NCBI GenBank assembly: GCA_964610345.1
Contig: CAZSVQ010000012.1
Coordinates: forward strand, 1 to 22,341
Direction of reading: 5' to 3'
Source of the DNA: HK-STAS-PATE-36 sp964610345
Lineage (GTDB): Bacteria > Patescibacteriota > Saccharimonadia > Saccharimonadales > JAGQNJ01
Length of the DNA: 22,341 nucleotides
Positions 7,162 to 14,576 of the stretch are shown here, piece after piece. The notes beneath the pieces are model-generated. The model was not told where the DNA came from. It ran no database searches and saw only the letters and a program-made list of their open reading frames with translations. How positions within the stretch are numbered: the stretch's first letter is position 1; each line of letters begins with the position of its first letter. The position numbers and the translations under genes are program-made.

Positions 7162-7566
7162 ATGGCAAGTAAAAATGATTCTGTTAGCGGATGGACTGGT
7201 TGGGTTGCATTTGCATCAGTTATCCTGGTTGTGCTTGGGTTTTTCCACGTTTTTGCAGGCGTTGTAGCATTATTTAACAATGATATATTAGTGCTTGGCC
7301 CTGAAAACACCTGGTTAGTCGACCTAACATCTTGGGGTTGGGCTCACATTGTGTGGGGTCTACTAGGTATCTGGGCCGGTTTGTCACTTGCAAAAGGTAA
7401 GACATTCGGCCGAGTTTTTGCAATTGTCGTTGCAATTACCAGCGCAATTGTAAACATGGCATTTATTCCAGTTTACCCGATTTGGTCAATCTTAATAATT
7501 GCAATGGACGTACTCGTTATTTACGCAGTTACAGTTCACGGCAAAGAGATGAAAAGCCTAGAATAA
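7162..7566 (+). CDS. DUF7144-family four-TM membrane protein
   Basis: A 134-aa protein with four hydrophobic helices at roughly 12-35, 56-75, 83-102 and 106-124. The pattern GWTGWVAFASVILVVLGF at the start, GPENTWLVDLTSWGWAHI in the middle and FIPVYPIWSILIIAMDVLVIY near the end is the DUF7144 signature, common in actinobacteria and some Saccharibacteria. No enzymatic residues are visible and its role is unknown. The ATG is fixed by a strong SD. It has its own promoter and a rho-independent terminator, so it is a single-gene unit and probably well expressed. Confidence 0.85.
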   Translation: MASKNDSVSGWTGWVAFASVILVVLGFFHVFAGVVALFNNDILVLGPENTWLVDLTSWGWAHIVWGLLGIWAGLSLAKGKTFGRVFAIVVAITSAIVNMAFIPVYPIWSILIIAMDVLVIYAVTVHGKEMKSLE

Positions 7567-7580
7567 AATTGCAATTAATT

Positions 7581-7620
7581 AAAAACACACGACACCAAAA
7601 ACTGCCGTGTGTTTTTTATT
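7581..7620 (+). terminator. Rho-independent terminator after the DUF7144-like gene
   Basis: An 11-bp perfect stem (AAAAACACACG at 7581-7591 with CGTGTGTTTTT at 7606-7616) and a 14-nt loop end in a T run. It starts 14 nt after the stop codon. Confidence 0.88.
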
Positions 7621-7625
7621 TAGGC

Positions 7626-7654
7626 ATGACAATCTCCTAAATATATTAGATACT
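7626..7654 (+). promoter_or_regulatory. Promoter of the double-hydrolase gene
   Basis: ATGACA (7626-7631), a 17-bp spacer and GATACT (7649-7654) would start transcription about 4 nt before the ATG at 7665. There is no SD, so the mRNA is nearly leaderless. Confidence 0.4.
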
Positions 7655-7664
7655 TGTTTAAGAT

Positions 7665-9776
7665 ATGGCTAAAAAACTATTCGTACGTATAGATAAAGGT
7701 TCTGGCAAGCCTATTGTGCTATTGCACGGCATGTTTGCTGATGGTTCGCAGTGGGAATCTATCGCCGATTTATTAAGTAAAAATTATCGAGTTATTGTGG
7801 TTGACCTTTTTGGCCACGGACGTTCACCAAGGCCAAAAAATACTAAATACACCGTAACTGAACATGTAAATGCTCTGCATAAAACATTATTATCACTAAA
7901 GGCCGATAAAGACATCACTATGGTTGGCTATTCTATGGGTGGAGCCGTTGCACTAGCTTATAGTAGTATCTACCCAAATAACGTTACTCAGTTATACTTA
8001 ATTTCTACACCTTACTATTTGCAACCAGAGCAAATGTTGCCCAACCGATATGCAGGATCAATTTTACTAACAAAAGCCACTACTGGCTTGTTTCATTTTG
8101 TAGAGCTTGCCTCTGACCCAAATAAACGTTCCAACAAAATAATTGAATTTGGTAACTCATCAGCCACTTTTCATAAAATGATCGGTGCAAACGACAATCA
8201 ACTTGACGCAGATATTATTAGACTCAATTTGCAACACCTGGTGCGGAAATTTGATTTTGTTGAACATCTAAAAAATGTAAAAGCTCCAATTACTTTTTAT
8301 ACCGGCAAGAAAGATATTTTCGTAATCCAAGACCAGCTCAATGCGCTCCGTCAATATATGCCGTATATGGATATTCAAAGGTTAGACATAATCAAAGTAG
8401 ACCACATGCTTGTCCAGAACCTACCAAGAAAAATGGCAACACTTTTACAGAAAAACCTTAATCAAACATTAGCCGTAGGCACAAACACTGGCAAAGGCAA
8501 GGTATTAGTACTACTTCACGGTATTGAAAGCTCTAGTGATTACTGGAAACACCTCATTAAACCCTTATCAGAAAACCATCATATTATTGCAATAGATTTA
8601 CTCGGTTTTGGCAAATCCCCAAAACCTTTAAACATTGCCTATAGTTTGCAAGAACAAGTTGAATGGCTCAACCGAACTCTTGAAAAGTTAGAAATTGATA
8701 AATTTGAATTCTGCGCTCACTCTTTAGGTTCAGTTGTAGCAATGGCTTATTCGGCTAAATACCCTAACAAGGTAACTAAAATGACATTACTTGCGCCAGT
8801 TTTTGTGCCTAATTCGTCAAAAAGCAACAACCAAATTCTCAAACGATTAAGTTATTTAGATAAAATATCAGATGGCAGTTTTTTATCATCTCATCTCATA
8901 CAAGCGCTTGGCTACCAGCGAATGTCAAAATACCTGCCATCACTCCGGACGATTAAAAACACAATCAAAAACCAAAATACTCTAAACTTGGCAAACTCCA
9001 CTAAAAATATACCGTTAACTGTAATATACGGCAAACAAGATGGGTTAATTGACAGTGACTTTATTAAACAAATTGCAAATCGTTTTAGCCAACACACCGT
9101 AGAAATGCTTGATAAATCTGGACATAATTTTACGCTGTACCGTCCAGAAGTAGTTTTAAAAGCTATAGACGGAGAAAAAGTATACAAAAACACTATCAAA
9201 AAAGCTAGTTTCATTCCACCGACATTTGCCAAACAACTTGCAAAGTTAGCTACGCCAATCTTAATTTTGAAAAGTGCCCTCTACATCTTAGTTGGATTAT
9301 TACTATTTACCAGTTACGCCCCATGGGTAATTACACTAGGGCTCGGTGCTTACGTAATGATACTTGGTTATTCAACAATACGAGGTGCATTTTCATTACG
9401 GAACGAGAACTTGTCCTATATTGGTTATATTTTGTTGGGTATCTTAGGAATTTTAGCTGGTTGGCTTTTACCTAAGAACACAGATCTTGCACTAAAAATT
9501 TCAGCGTTAATAATTTGTGGCTTAGTATTGTTAGCGGGTTTAGCACGCGTGATTGTTGCTCTGGCTTGGGTTCGTAATAAAAAACTCCAAGCCAGCTTAC
9601 TAACTAGCGGTTCAATTATGGCAATTACTGGCTGCCTTGCCTTAGTTGGTGGAGTAATTAGTACCAAACTAATAATCTACTCAATTGCCATTTTATTAAT
9701 TGCCCGCGGAATCCAATTTGCTTGTTTTACTATTATGTCTGTGTTTTTTGCTTATATTCGTGGTTTTACCAGATAA
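7665..9776 (+). CDS. Tandem alpha/beta-hydrolase protein with C-terminal membrane domain
   Basis: The 703-aa protein is three parts in one frame. Hydrolase 1 (about 12-265) has the HGMF oxyanion loop (21-24), nucleophile Ser90 in GYSMGG, and likely Asp217 and His247. Hydrolase 2 (about 278-500) repeats the layout: HGIESS, Ser353 in AHSLGS, Asp459 in GKQDG and His487 in KSGHNF. Both triads appear complete. Residues about 530-700 hold about six hydrophobic helices resembling the DUF308/HdeD acid-resistance family. The two hydrolases look like an internal duplication. The substrate is unknown; lipid or ester hydrolysis at the membrane is plausible. No signal peptide is seen, so the hydrolases probably face the cytoplasm. 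It is convergent with the next gene, with 15 bp between them. Confidence 0.85.
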   Translation: MAKKLFVRIDKGSGKPIVLLHGMFADGSQWESIADLLSKNYRVIVVDLFGHGRSPRPKNTKYTVTEHVNALHKTLLSLKADKDITMVGYSMGGAVALAYSSIYPNNVTQLYLISTPYYLQPEQMLPNRYAGSILLTKATTGLFHFVELASDPNKRSNKIIEFGNSSATFHKMIGANDNQLDADIIRLNLQHLVRKFDFVEHLKNVKAPITFYTGKKDIFVIQDQLNALRQYMPYMDIQRLDIIKVDHMLVQNLPRKMATLLQKNLNQTLAVGTNTGKGKVLVLLHGIESSSDYWKHLIKPLSENHHIIAIDLLGFGKSPKPLNIAYSLQEQVEWLNRTLEKLEIDKFEFCAHSLGSVVAMAYSAKYPNKVTKMTLLAPVFVPNSSKSNNQILKRLSYLDKISDGSFLSSHLIQALGYQRMSKYLPSLRTIKNTIKNQNTLNLANSTKNIPLTVIYGKQDGLIDSDFIKQIANRFSQHTVEMLDKSGHNFTLYRPEVVLKAIDGEKVYKNTIKKASFIPPTFAKQLAKLATPILILKSALYILVGLLLFTSYAPWVITLGLGAYVMILGYSTIRGAFSLRNENLSYIGYILLGILGILAGWLLPKNTDLALKISALIICGLVLLAGLARVIVALAWVRNKKLQASLLTSGSIMAITGCLALVGGVISTKLIIYSIAILLIARGIQFACFTIMSVFFAYIRGFTR

Positions 9777-9791
9777 TGTAAAATAACTCTT

Positions 9792-10481
9792 TTAAGCTTT
9801 CTTCTTTTTGGCAGGTTTGGTGCTTGCTTGTACTAGTTCATCAAAAGTCATCGACTTATCCCAATATTCTTGAGCAAGTTTGGTTTGTTCCCCAAGTACT
9901 TTAAATTGTGCTATCGTGGCACTTACACCAGCGGTTACCCACAATACATAAAGGCCTACGTTTGTCCTGATTGCCCTGTAAATTTCACCATTAGAAAAGT
10001 CACCAAAGCTGGCAATGTTAAGCACCAATAACAGACCGTATATAACCATAGATGCGCCAAAGAATGATGTTGCAACAATTAATACCCCCATTGGCAATCC
10101 GCCAACTGCAGCGAATAACCCAAATGCAATAGCTGTGATCGTACCTACAATTATCACCAACCAATTCCAGTCAAGATTAAATATTGATAACACAGCTGCT
10201 GCCAGCGAAAACCCTAGCCCAGCAAAAGCTAACACAATTGCAAAGGCGTAAAAGAAATACGCAAGTAGCGCAAACAAAAGCGCAACAAAGAAACCTACAA
10301 CCCAGCTAAAAGCTGTACTCAAAAAACCGTCACCAGTAACGGCACTTATCATTCCAGCACCTGCAGAAAATCCTGCAACAAACCCAATCAACGGAAACAA
10401 AATCCGCATTAAATTACCGCCCTGTAGTGCAAAAAGTGCCCCTACCAGCACGGCCAGTATACCTACTAATATTTCTCCCAT
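9792..10481 (-). CDS. Multi-TM membrane protein, DUF4203/TMEM198-like
   Basis: A 229-aa protein with about seven hydrophobic helices filling residues 2-165, rich in Gly and Ala (for example LFPLIGFVAGFSAGAGM), then a soluble helical region (about 195-220) and a basic tail ending KPAKKKKA. This layout recalls DUF4203/TMEM198-type membrane proteins. No catalytic motif is seen and its role is unknown. The start is supported by an SD (AAGGGGGAAAGT before the ATG). It has a promoter of its own and lies 64 bp downstream of trmD, which is on the same strand. Confidence 0.65.
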   Translation of the reverse strand: MGEILVGILAVLVGALFALQGGNLMRILFPLIGFVAGFSAGAGMISAVTGDGFLSTAFSWVVGFFVALLFALLAYFFYAFAIVLAFAGLGFSLAAAVLSIFNLDWNWLVIIVGTITAIAFGLFAAVGGLPMGVLIVATSFFGASMVIYGLLLVLNIASFGDFSNGEIYRAIRTNVGLYVLWVTAGVSATIAQFKVLGEQTKLAQEYWDKSMTFDELVQASTKPAKKKKA

Positions 10482-10507
10482 ACTTTCCCCCTTATTTATA
10501 TATCTCC

Positions 10508-10536
10508 ACTATAAAACGAAATCTAGATTCATACAA
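10508..10536 (-). promoter_or_regulatory. Promoter of the DUF4203-like gene
   Basis: Minus strand TTGTAT (10536-10531), a 17-bp spacer and TATAGT (10513-10508), followed by a leader of about 20 nt with a GGGGGA SD. Confidence 0.5.
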
Positions 10537-10545
10537 TCGTAAATT

Positions 10546-11187
10546 TTATTTTGAGTTTTCAGCGCGCCATTTGGCAATTTCGGCATGATTGCCACTTAGT
10601 AAGACACTTGGGACTTTCATACCCCTAAAATCTTCTGGGCGTGTATACTGCGGATACTCTAGTGTTTTGCCATCACTAAAACTTTCTATTTCGGCAGATG
10701 TCTCACCACCCAAAACACCTGGCAATAAACGAACCGCGCTATCAATTAACACCATAGCTGGTAACTCACCTCCAGTTAAAACATAGTCGCCGATCGATAG
10801 TTGTTCGTCGACTAAGCTAGTTATCCGTTCGTCATAGCCTTCATAGCGGGCACAAACTAAAATCATACCTTGTGAATCTTTAGCAATTTGTTGAACTTTT
10901 GGTTGGCGGAGTCGCTCACCTCGGGGCGTCATTAAATAAACTTTGGCCGTTTTATCGTTCTTTTTGGCCATTTCTACCGCTTCAAACAAAGGATCTGGCT
11001 TGAGTAGCATGCCATCGCCACCGCCATAAGGCACATCGTCTACCTGCTTGCGTGGGCCAATGCCAAAATCACGTAAATTAATATATTCAAACTTGACAGC
11101 ACCAACATCTTGCGCTTTATAAAGCATAGAAGTATTTAATACACCTTTAAGCATTTCCGGAAATAGCGAAATAATTTGTATTTTCAT
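10546..11187 (-). CDS. trmD: tRNA (guanine-37-N1)-methyltransferase
   Basis: TrmD methylates G37 next to the anticodon using S-adenosylmethionine, preventing +1 frameshifts. The 213-aa product starts MKIQIISLFPEML and contains VDDVPYGGGDGMLLKPDPL, the trefoil-knot segment LVCARYEGYDERI and LSIGDYVLTGGELPAMVLID, then TRPEDFRGMKVPSVLLSGNH near the end: all TrmD hallmarks. I set the start at 11187 rather than the upstream in-frame TTG at 11223. The TTG is part of the -35 box, MKI is the family's normal N-terminus, and the -10 box sits 7 nt before this ATG. It is a few tens of residues shorter than the usual ~240. It lies near rpsP-khpA but is separated from them by a regulator gene on the other strand. 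Confidence 0.96.
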   Translation of the reverse strand: MKIQIISLFPEMLKGVLNTSMLYKAQDVGAVKFEYINLRDFGIGPRKQVDDVPYGGGDGMLLKPDPLFEAVEMAKKNDKTAKVYLMTPRGERLRQPKVQQIAKDSQGMILVCARYEGYDERITSLVDEQLSIGDYVLTGGELPAMVLIDSAVRLLPGVLGGETSAEIESFSDGKTLEYPQYTRPEDFRGMKVPSVLLSGNHAEIAKWRAENSK

Positions 11188-11194
11188 TATTAAA

Positions 11195-11223
11195 ATTATA
11201 CCGTGCATTGTTATTTTTAGCAA
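11195..11223 (-). promoter_or_regulatory. trmD promoter, leaderless
   Basis: TTGCTA (11223-11218), exactly 17 bp, then perfect TATAAT (11200-11195). The ATG begins at 11187, 7 nt after the -10, so transcription should start at the start codon or the base before it. It overlaps the divergent promoter at 11208-11236. Confidence 0.75.
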
Positions 11224-11236
11224 TATATGGTATTAT
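11208..11236 (+). promoter_or_regulatory. Promoter of the winged-helix regulator
   Basis: TTGTTA (11208-11213), a 17-bp spacer and TATTAT (11231-11236). It predicts a 5' leader of about 75 nt. The -35 of trmD (11218-11223) lies inside this spacer, so RNA polymerase probably cannot use both promoters at once. Confidence 0.5.
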
Positions 11237-11303
11237 TAGTTTTATAGACATCGTCCGATGTTCTAGTACCGAGAGCGGAAACCTAAGTACGCCCTCAACA
11301 ACC

Positions 11304-11316
11304 AGGGAGAATCCCT
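11304..11316 (+). promoter_or_regulatory. Hairpin that covers the Shine-Dalgarno sequence
   Basis: AGGGA (11304-11308), loop GAA and TCCCT (11312-11316) form a perfect 5-bp hairpin ending 1 nt before the ATG at 11318. The AGGGAGA is the only SD of the gene, so the fold would hide it. Confidence 0.45.
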
Positions 11317-11317
11317 T

Positions 11318-11758
11318 ATGTCCGGCTCCGCCGACTGTATCCCATCCACCCCACCAGACCTCCTCAATAAGGCACTTCAGGATGCCTTTGAAGCCGGCTA
11401 CATTCAGGGTATCAAGGATGCTCTGAGCCAACTCCAGCATTTGCTGAACAACACTGACCATTCCACATCAGTAGTTGCGATAGTTGGCCGTCAACAGAAC
11501 TGGCCAGTTCTGACCAACCAGTTGATCTCTTTCAATGGCAAAGAGATGAACCTCAGCCCCAGGTTCGCTACGGCATTTAGTGCATTGCTCGATGCTAGAG
11601 GCGAAATCATCTCACAGCGAGATATGAAGGAGTTGTGTGGTGGCAAGACTGCGCTACACACCATCATCAGTCGACTCCGCAAGAATCTCGAGGAGACCAT
11701 ACCTGAGATTCAGATCGTGACCATCGGTGACGGTTATCGAATGGAAATCAGGAGCTAA
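11318..11758 (+). CDS. OmpR/PhoB-type winged-helix DNA-binding protein without receiver domain
   Basis: In this 146-aa protein, residues about 74-145 match the Trans_reg_C winged helix: LSPRFATAFSALLDARGEIIS, then TALHTIISRLRKNLEE (recognition helix) and the wing IVTIGDGYRMEI. The N-terminal 1-50 is a helix-rich segment (LLNKALQDAFEAGYIQGIKD) with no response-regulator receiver domain, so it cannot be a standard phosphorylated regulator. It could be controlled by another protein or by its level. It is GC-richer than neighbours: 93 G/C of 180 in 11341-11520 by hand count, with many C-ending codons, suggesting different origin or strong codon selection. It is flanked by an SD hairpin, a 3' hairpin and a terminator. 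Targets are unknown. Confidence 0.75.
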   Translation: MSGSADCIPSTPPDLLNKALQDAFEAGYIQGIKDALSQLQHLLNNTDHSTSVVAIVGRQQNWPVLTNQLISFNGKEMNLSPRFATAFSALLDARGEIISQRDMKELCGGKTALHTIISRLRKNLEETIPEIQIVTIGDGYRMEIRS

Positions 11759-11773
11759 ACTGGCAATATGTAT

Positions 11774-11821
11774 TGTCGGGTGGTAAAGACGCTGTCGCAA
11801 CCGCGATAGACCCACCCGGCA
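11774..11821 (+). other. Structured hairpin in the 3' untranslated region
   Basis: TGTCGGGTGG (11774-11783) pairs with CCACCCGGCA (11812-11821): 10 bp with one G-U. The loop contains a nested stem TCGC-AACC-GCGA. There is no T run, so it is not the terminator; that lies 47 bp further on. It may be an RNA-stabilising structure or a processed small RNA. Confidence 0.4.
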
Positions 11822-11867
11822 CCATGCATTTAAGATTCTCCCTAACTCAACCTAATGAATAATAGTA

Positions 11868-11894
11868 AAAAACCGCCAAATGAAGGCGGTTTTT
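11868..11894. terminator. Bidirectional rho-independent terminator
   Basis: AAAAACCGCC (11868-11877), loop AAATGAA and GGCGGTTTTT (11885-11894) form a perfect 10-bp stem with A and T runs on both sides. It lies between the converging regulator gene (+) and khpA (-), so it can serve both strands. Confidence 0.92.
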
Positions 11895-11912
11895 AAAATT
11901 ACTCGAGGTATC

Positions 11913-12329
11913 TTAAATATCTAAGTCGTCGAGATCTTCGAGTTCTTTGCGTGTTTGGCTCATTCTTGAGCTTTCCTCTGGTGTGTCTTCTGCATCTTGA
12001 TTAGGTGCAGCATCTACATCAGTACCAGCTGGGCTAGATGATTGCTCGCCATCAGAATCTTGATTACGAGGCGCTGGACCTTCACCGTTATCAACAATTT
12101 TTAAATTGTAACGTGCGTCATTTTTGGTACCCAGAGCGCGTAGTAACGTCCTTAGCGCTTGAGCGCCAGAACCGCGCTTACCGATAACTCGGCCTAGATC
12201 TTGCTCGTCGACTGTCAGTTCAAGCAAAACCCCGCGTTCGTCAACTGTCCTATTTATAACAACCGCATCAGGATTACTCACAACTGATTTTACGATATAT
12301 TCTACAAATTGTTGGTCAATACTACTCAT
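11913..12329 (-). CDS. khpA: KH-domain RNA-binding protein KhpA (YlqC family)
   Basis: The 138-aa protein has a KH domain at 1-80: VEYIVKSVVSNPDAVVINR, then the GxxG loop in GRVIGKRGSG (46-55) and ALRTLLRAL. This matches KhpA, a small RNA chaperone usually encoded next to rpsP and trmD, as here. Family members are normally about 75-80 aa. This one carries an extra tail of about 55 residues rich in Asp, Glu, Ser and Pro that ends DLDDLDI. The tail should be disordered and acidic, and could mimic nucleic acid or bind partners. A strong SD (GGAGG) precedes the ATG. It is co-transcribed with rpsP (43 bp gap). Confidence 0.92.
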   Translation of the reverse strand: MSSIDQQFVEYIVKSVVSNPDAVVINRTVDERGVLLELTVDEQDLGRVIGKRGSGAQALRTLLRALGTKNDARYNLKIVDNGEGPAPRNQDSDGEQSSSPAGTDVDAAPNQDAEDTPEESSRMSQTRKELEDLDDLDI

Positions 12330-12372
12330 CAGAATTTCCTCCGTTACTGATTATCAAGAATATTATAGCAGA

Positions 12373-12801
12373 TTAAGCTTTGGCTTCTTCTGGTTTATCT
12401 GTTGCTGGGGCTTCTGCCTCAGGAGCTGCTTCTGTACTTACATCAACTACCTCTGCCTCAACAGGTGCTTCTTTAGCAACTTCTACTTTAGGCTGGTTGC
12501 GTCGTAACTTTTCAGGGTTACGAATTTTACCCTCTTGCTTAACTGGTGGTGTTACCCATTTTGGCAACTTAACACCTTGGCTTTTCAACAATGCAACCGC
12601 TCGTTCAGATGGCTGAGCACCGTGGTCAAGATAATATTGAGCCTTTTCTTTATTGATTACTGTTTCTTTTGAGTGTGGGTTAAAGTGACCTAAAGAAGCC
12701 ACAACTTTACCACTGGTAGGGGTCCGGCGTGAATCTTGAACGACGACGCGGAATTGAGCGAGACCTTTACGGCCAACGCGCTGCAAACGAATAACGAGCA
12801 T
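12373..12801 (-). CDS. rpsP: 30S ribosomal protein bS16
   Basis: bS16 is a primary assembly protein of the small subunit. The 142-aa product starts MLVIRLQRVGRKGLAQFRVV and continues SRRTPTSGKVVASLGHFNP and ERAVALLKSQGVKLP, covering the whole core (about 1-82). After PKWVTPP there is a 50-residue tail, first basic (GKIRNPEKLRRNQPK), then Ala/Glu/Val-rich, not part of the classic 80-90-aa protein. The SD is AGGGA, 10 nt before the ATG. It is the first gene of rpsP-khpA, with a near-consensus promoter just upstream. Confidence 0.97.
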   Translation of the reverse strand: MLVIRLQRVGRKGLAQFRVVVQDSRRTPTSGKVVASLGHFNPHSKETVINKEKAQYYLDHGAQPSERAVALLKSQGVKLPKWVTPPVKQEGKIRNPEKLRRNQPKVEVAKEAPVEAEVVDVSTEAAPEAEAPATDKPEEAKA

Positions 12802-12841
12802 AATTGCTACATCCCTTCATATTATTTATATACAAAGCATT

Positions 12842-12870
12842 ACTATACACAACCTCACCCCTGTTGTCAA
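12842..12870 (-). promoter_or_regulatory. rpsP-khpA promoter
   Basis: Consensus TTGACA (12870-12865), exactly 17 bp, then TATAGT (12847-12842). The leader is about 35 nt. It sits between the rnc stop (12877) and rpsP. Confidence 0.82.
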
Positions 12871-12876
12871 CTCAAT

Positions 12877-13569
12877 TTACTGATAGAACTTGAGAGCGTC
12901 TTGGGCGGCTTGCTGTTGTGCGTGTTGCTTGCTCGGGCCGCTACCTTGGCCACGCATATGATCGCCAACAAATACTCCGATATCAAAAGTCTTATCGTGA
13001 TCTGGGCCATCTTCGTTTAATACTTTGTAAACCGGCGTAAAGCCTTCTTTGCTCTGAGCTTTTTCTTGAAGATGTGATTTTGGGTCCATCCAAGAACCAG
13101 TTTTTAGTATTTCATCAAATGTGATAAGCAAAGTTACTTCTATAAATTTAGCTGACGCTTCATAACCTTGATCAAGATAAATTGCACCAATAACCGCCTC
13201 GTAACAGTTAGCTAAAATCTGCGCACGGGCACGTTCTGTACCACGTTTTTCGCCTCGACTTAATCGCAACAATGGTTCAAATTCATTAGAATTTGCTGCC
13301 GCACCAATGCTTTCTGTCCGCACTAAAGCACTGCGCCAATTGGTCAGAGTCCCCTCTGGTTCTTGATGATTTTTATATAAAAATTCGGTAACCACAAGTT
13401 CTAAAACTGCATCACCTAAAAACTCTAACCGTTCGTTGTGTTCTTTGGCAGTTTTACGGTGTTCGTTTACATAAGAACGATGTGTAAACGCGGTAATTAA
13501 TAAATTAATATCATTAAATTCTATGCCAAGCTTTAATTTGGCAAAATCTTTGTATTTTGATGTATCCAT
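12877..13569 (-). CDS. rnc: Ribonuclease III
   Basis: RNase III cuts double-stranded RNA and matures rRNA precursors. In this 230-aa protein the catalytic signature ERLEFLGDAV (46-55) is followed by LELVVTEFLY, and the second acidic site lies in AVIGAIYLDQG. The C-terminal double-stranded-RNA-binding domain (about 155-229) has DPKSHLQEKAQ, GPDHDKTFDIGVFVG and GSGPSKQHAQQQAAQDAL. Length is normal. It starts 6 nt after the NUDIX stop with no SD of its own, so translation is probably coupled to the NUDIX gene. Confidence 0.97.
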   Translation of the reverse strand: MDTSKYKDFAKLKLGIEFNDINLLITAFTHRSYVNEHRKTAKEHNERLEFLGDAVLELVVTEFLYKNHQEPEGTLTNWRSALVRTESIGAAANSNEFEPLLRLSRGEKRGTERARAQILANCYEAVIGAIYLDQGYEASAKFIEVTLLITFDEILKTGSWMDPKSHLQEKAQSKEGFTPVYKVLNEDGPDHDKTFDIGVFVGDHMRGQGSGPSKQHAQQQAAQDALKFYQ

Positions 13570-13575
13570 AATTAT

Positions 13576-14070
13576 TTAAGCGAGCTTCCTGATTCGGTTT
13601 AAGGCAAGCAGAATGATCTTTTCAATATCTTCGTACTCAATTTTGTCCAACGCATCTTGGGCGGAAAACCATTTTATACCGTTCATCCAATCTTCTGGCT
13701 TAAGTTTATTAGTATCACCTAATGCCTCAACCAAGAATATTTCGGTAGTCATTAAAACTAAACTTTGTTGGCGTCGATAGCGAAAATTTATTTTTCCTAA
13801 CCAGTTTAGAACACGCAACTTTACCAGACCTGTTTCTTCTTTTATTTCTCGGGCAGCGGTTTCTTTGGCTTGCTCACCTTCTTCTATATGCCCTTTTGGT
13901 ATTGTCCAACGGTCTTTAGCATCTTGAATAAGCAGAATCTCTACTTCTTTATCGTTTTTACGGTAAACAATTCCACCTGCGGTAGGCTCACGCAGAACCT
14001 CTTTAATCACAGGCTTTCGCTTAATATGTACAAATTTCTTAAAACCCTCTATTGGTTTTGGTCGTTTCAT
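13576..14070 (-). CDS. NUDIX hydrolase
   Basis: The 164-aa protein has a complete Nudix box at residues 60-82: G60-x5-E66-x7-R74-E-I-x-E-E-T-G-L, which binds Mg2+ and cleaves nucleoside diphosphate-linked substrates. AGGIVYRKN (31-39) is the usual strand before it and the WTIPKGHIEEGE context is typical of the Ap4A/ADP-ribose or MutT-like groups. The substrate cannot be told from sequence. The first 28 residues are basic (KRPKPIEGFKKFVHIKRK). The gene begins 2 nt after nusB, with GGAG 5 nt before the ATG, and forms one unit with nusB and rnc. Confidence 0.93.
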   Translation of the reverse strand: MKRPKPIEGFKKFVHIKRKPVIKEVLREPTAGGIVYRKNDKEVEILLIQDAKDRWTIPKGHIEEGEQAKETAAREIKEETGLVKLRVLNWLGKINFRYRRQQSLVLMTTEIFLVEALGDTNKLKPEDWMNGIKWFSAQDALDKIEYEDIEKIILLALNRIRKLA

Positions 14071-14072
14071 GG

Positions 14073-14534
14073 TTACTCCTCGACCTTGTCTTCTTTTGCT
14101 GGATCACCATCTTTTTGTTTAATTAACGTACCTAGTACCCCGTTAATAAACTTTGATGAATTATCGCCACCAAAAGATTTTGCAAGTTCTACGGCTTCGT
14201 TGATTGCGACTTTAGCCGGCACAGATTTCTCTTGAAACATTAACTCGTAGGCACCGATTCGCAGAATCGCTCTGTCCATACGTGCAATTTGATCAAGTGG
14301 CCATTCTGGCGCAAGTGGTTGCAATAAACCGTCAAGATACTCGCTCTTTTCATTTACGCCAATAGTTAAAGTGCGTATAAACGATACATCATCGACCGTT
14401 TTGCTGTAACGGTCAATATTGCGCTTTAACACATCTTCAAGCTTGAGCGTTTTATCACCACAATCAGCACGAAAATCTTGTTCGTAAAGAGTTTGTAGTG
14501 CAATTATTCGACCGAGATGACGGTTTGAAGCCAT
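14073..14534 (-). CDS. nusB: Transcription antitermination factor NusB
   Basis: NusB pairs with S10 (NusE) on boxA RNA to form antitermination complexes on rRNA operons. The all-helical 153-aa protein shows the family pattern: NRHLGRIIALQTLYEQDF at the N-terminus, WPLDQIARMDRAILRIGAYEL in the middle, and VAINEAVELAKSFGGDNSSK followed by FINGVLGTL near the C-terminus. It ends in a short charged tail. A good SD (AAAGGATATTAACA) precedes the ATG. It lies 42 bp downstream of rpmF in the same unit. Confidence 0.96.
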   Translation of the reverse strand: MASNRHLGRIIALQTLYEQDFRADCGDKTLKLEDVLKRNIDRYSKTVDDVSFIRTLTIGVNEKSEYLDGLLQPLAPEWPLDQIARMDRAILRIGAYELMFQEKSVPAKVAINEAVELAKSFGGDNSSKFINGVLGTLIKQKDGDPAKEDKVEE

Positions 14535-14576
14535 ATTGTTAATATCCTTTACGCTTTATATTATAGCGTGTTTTAC

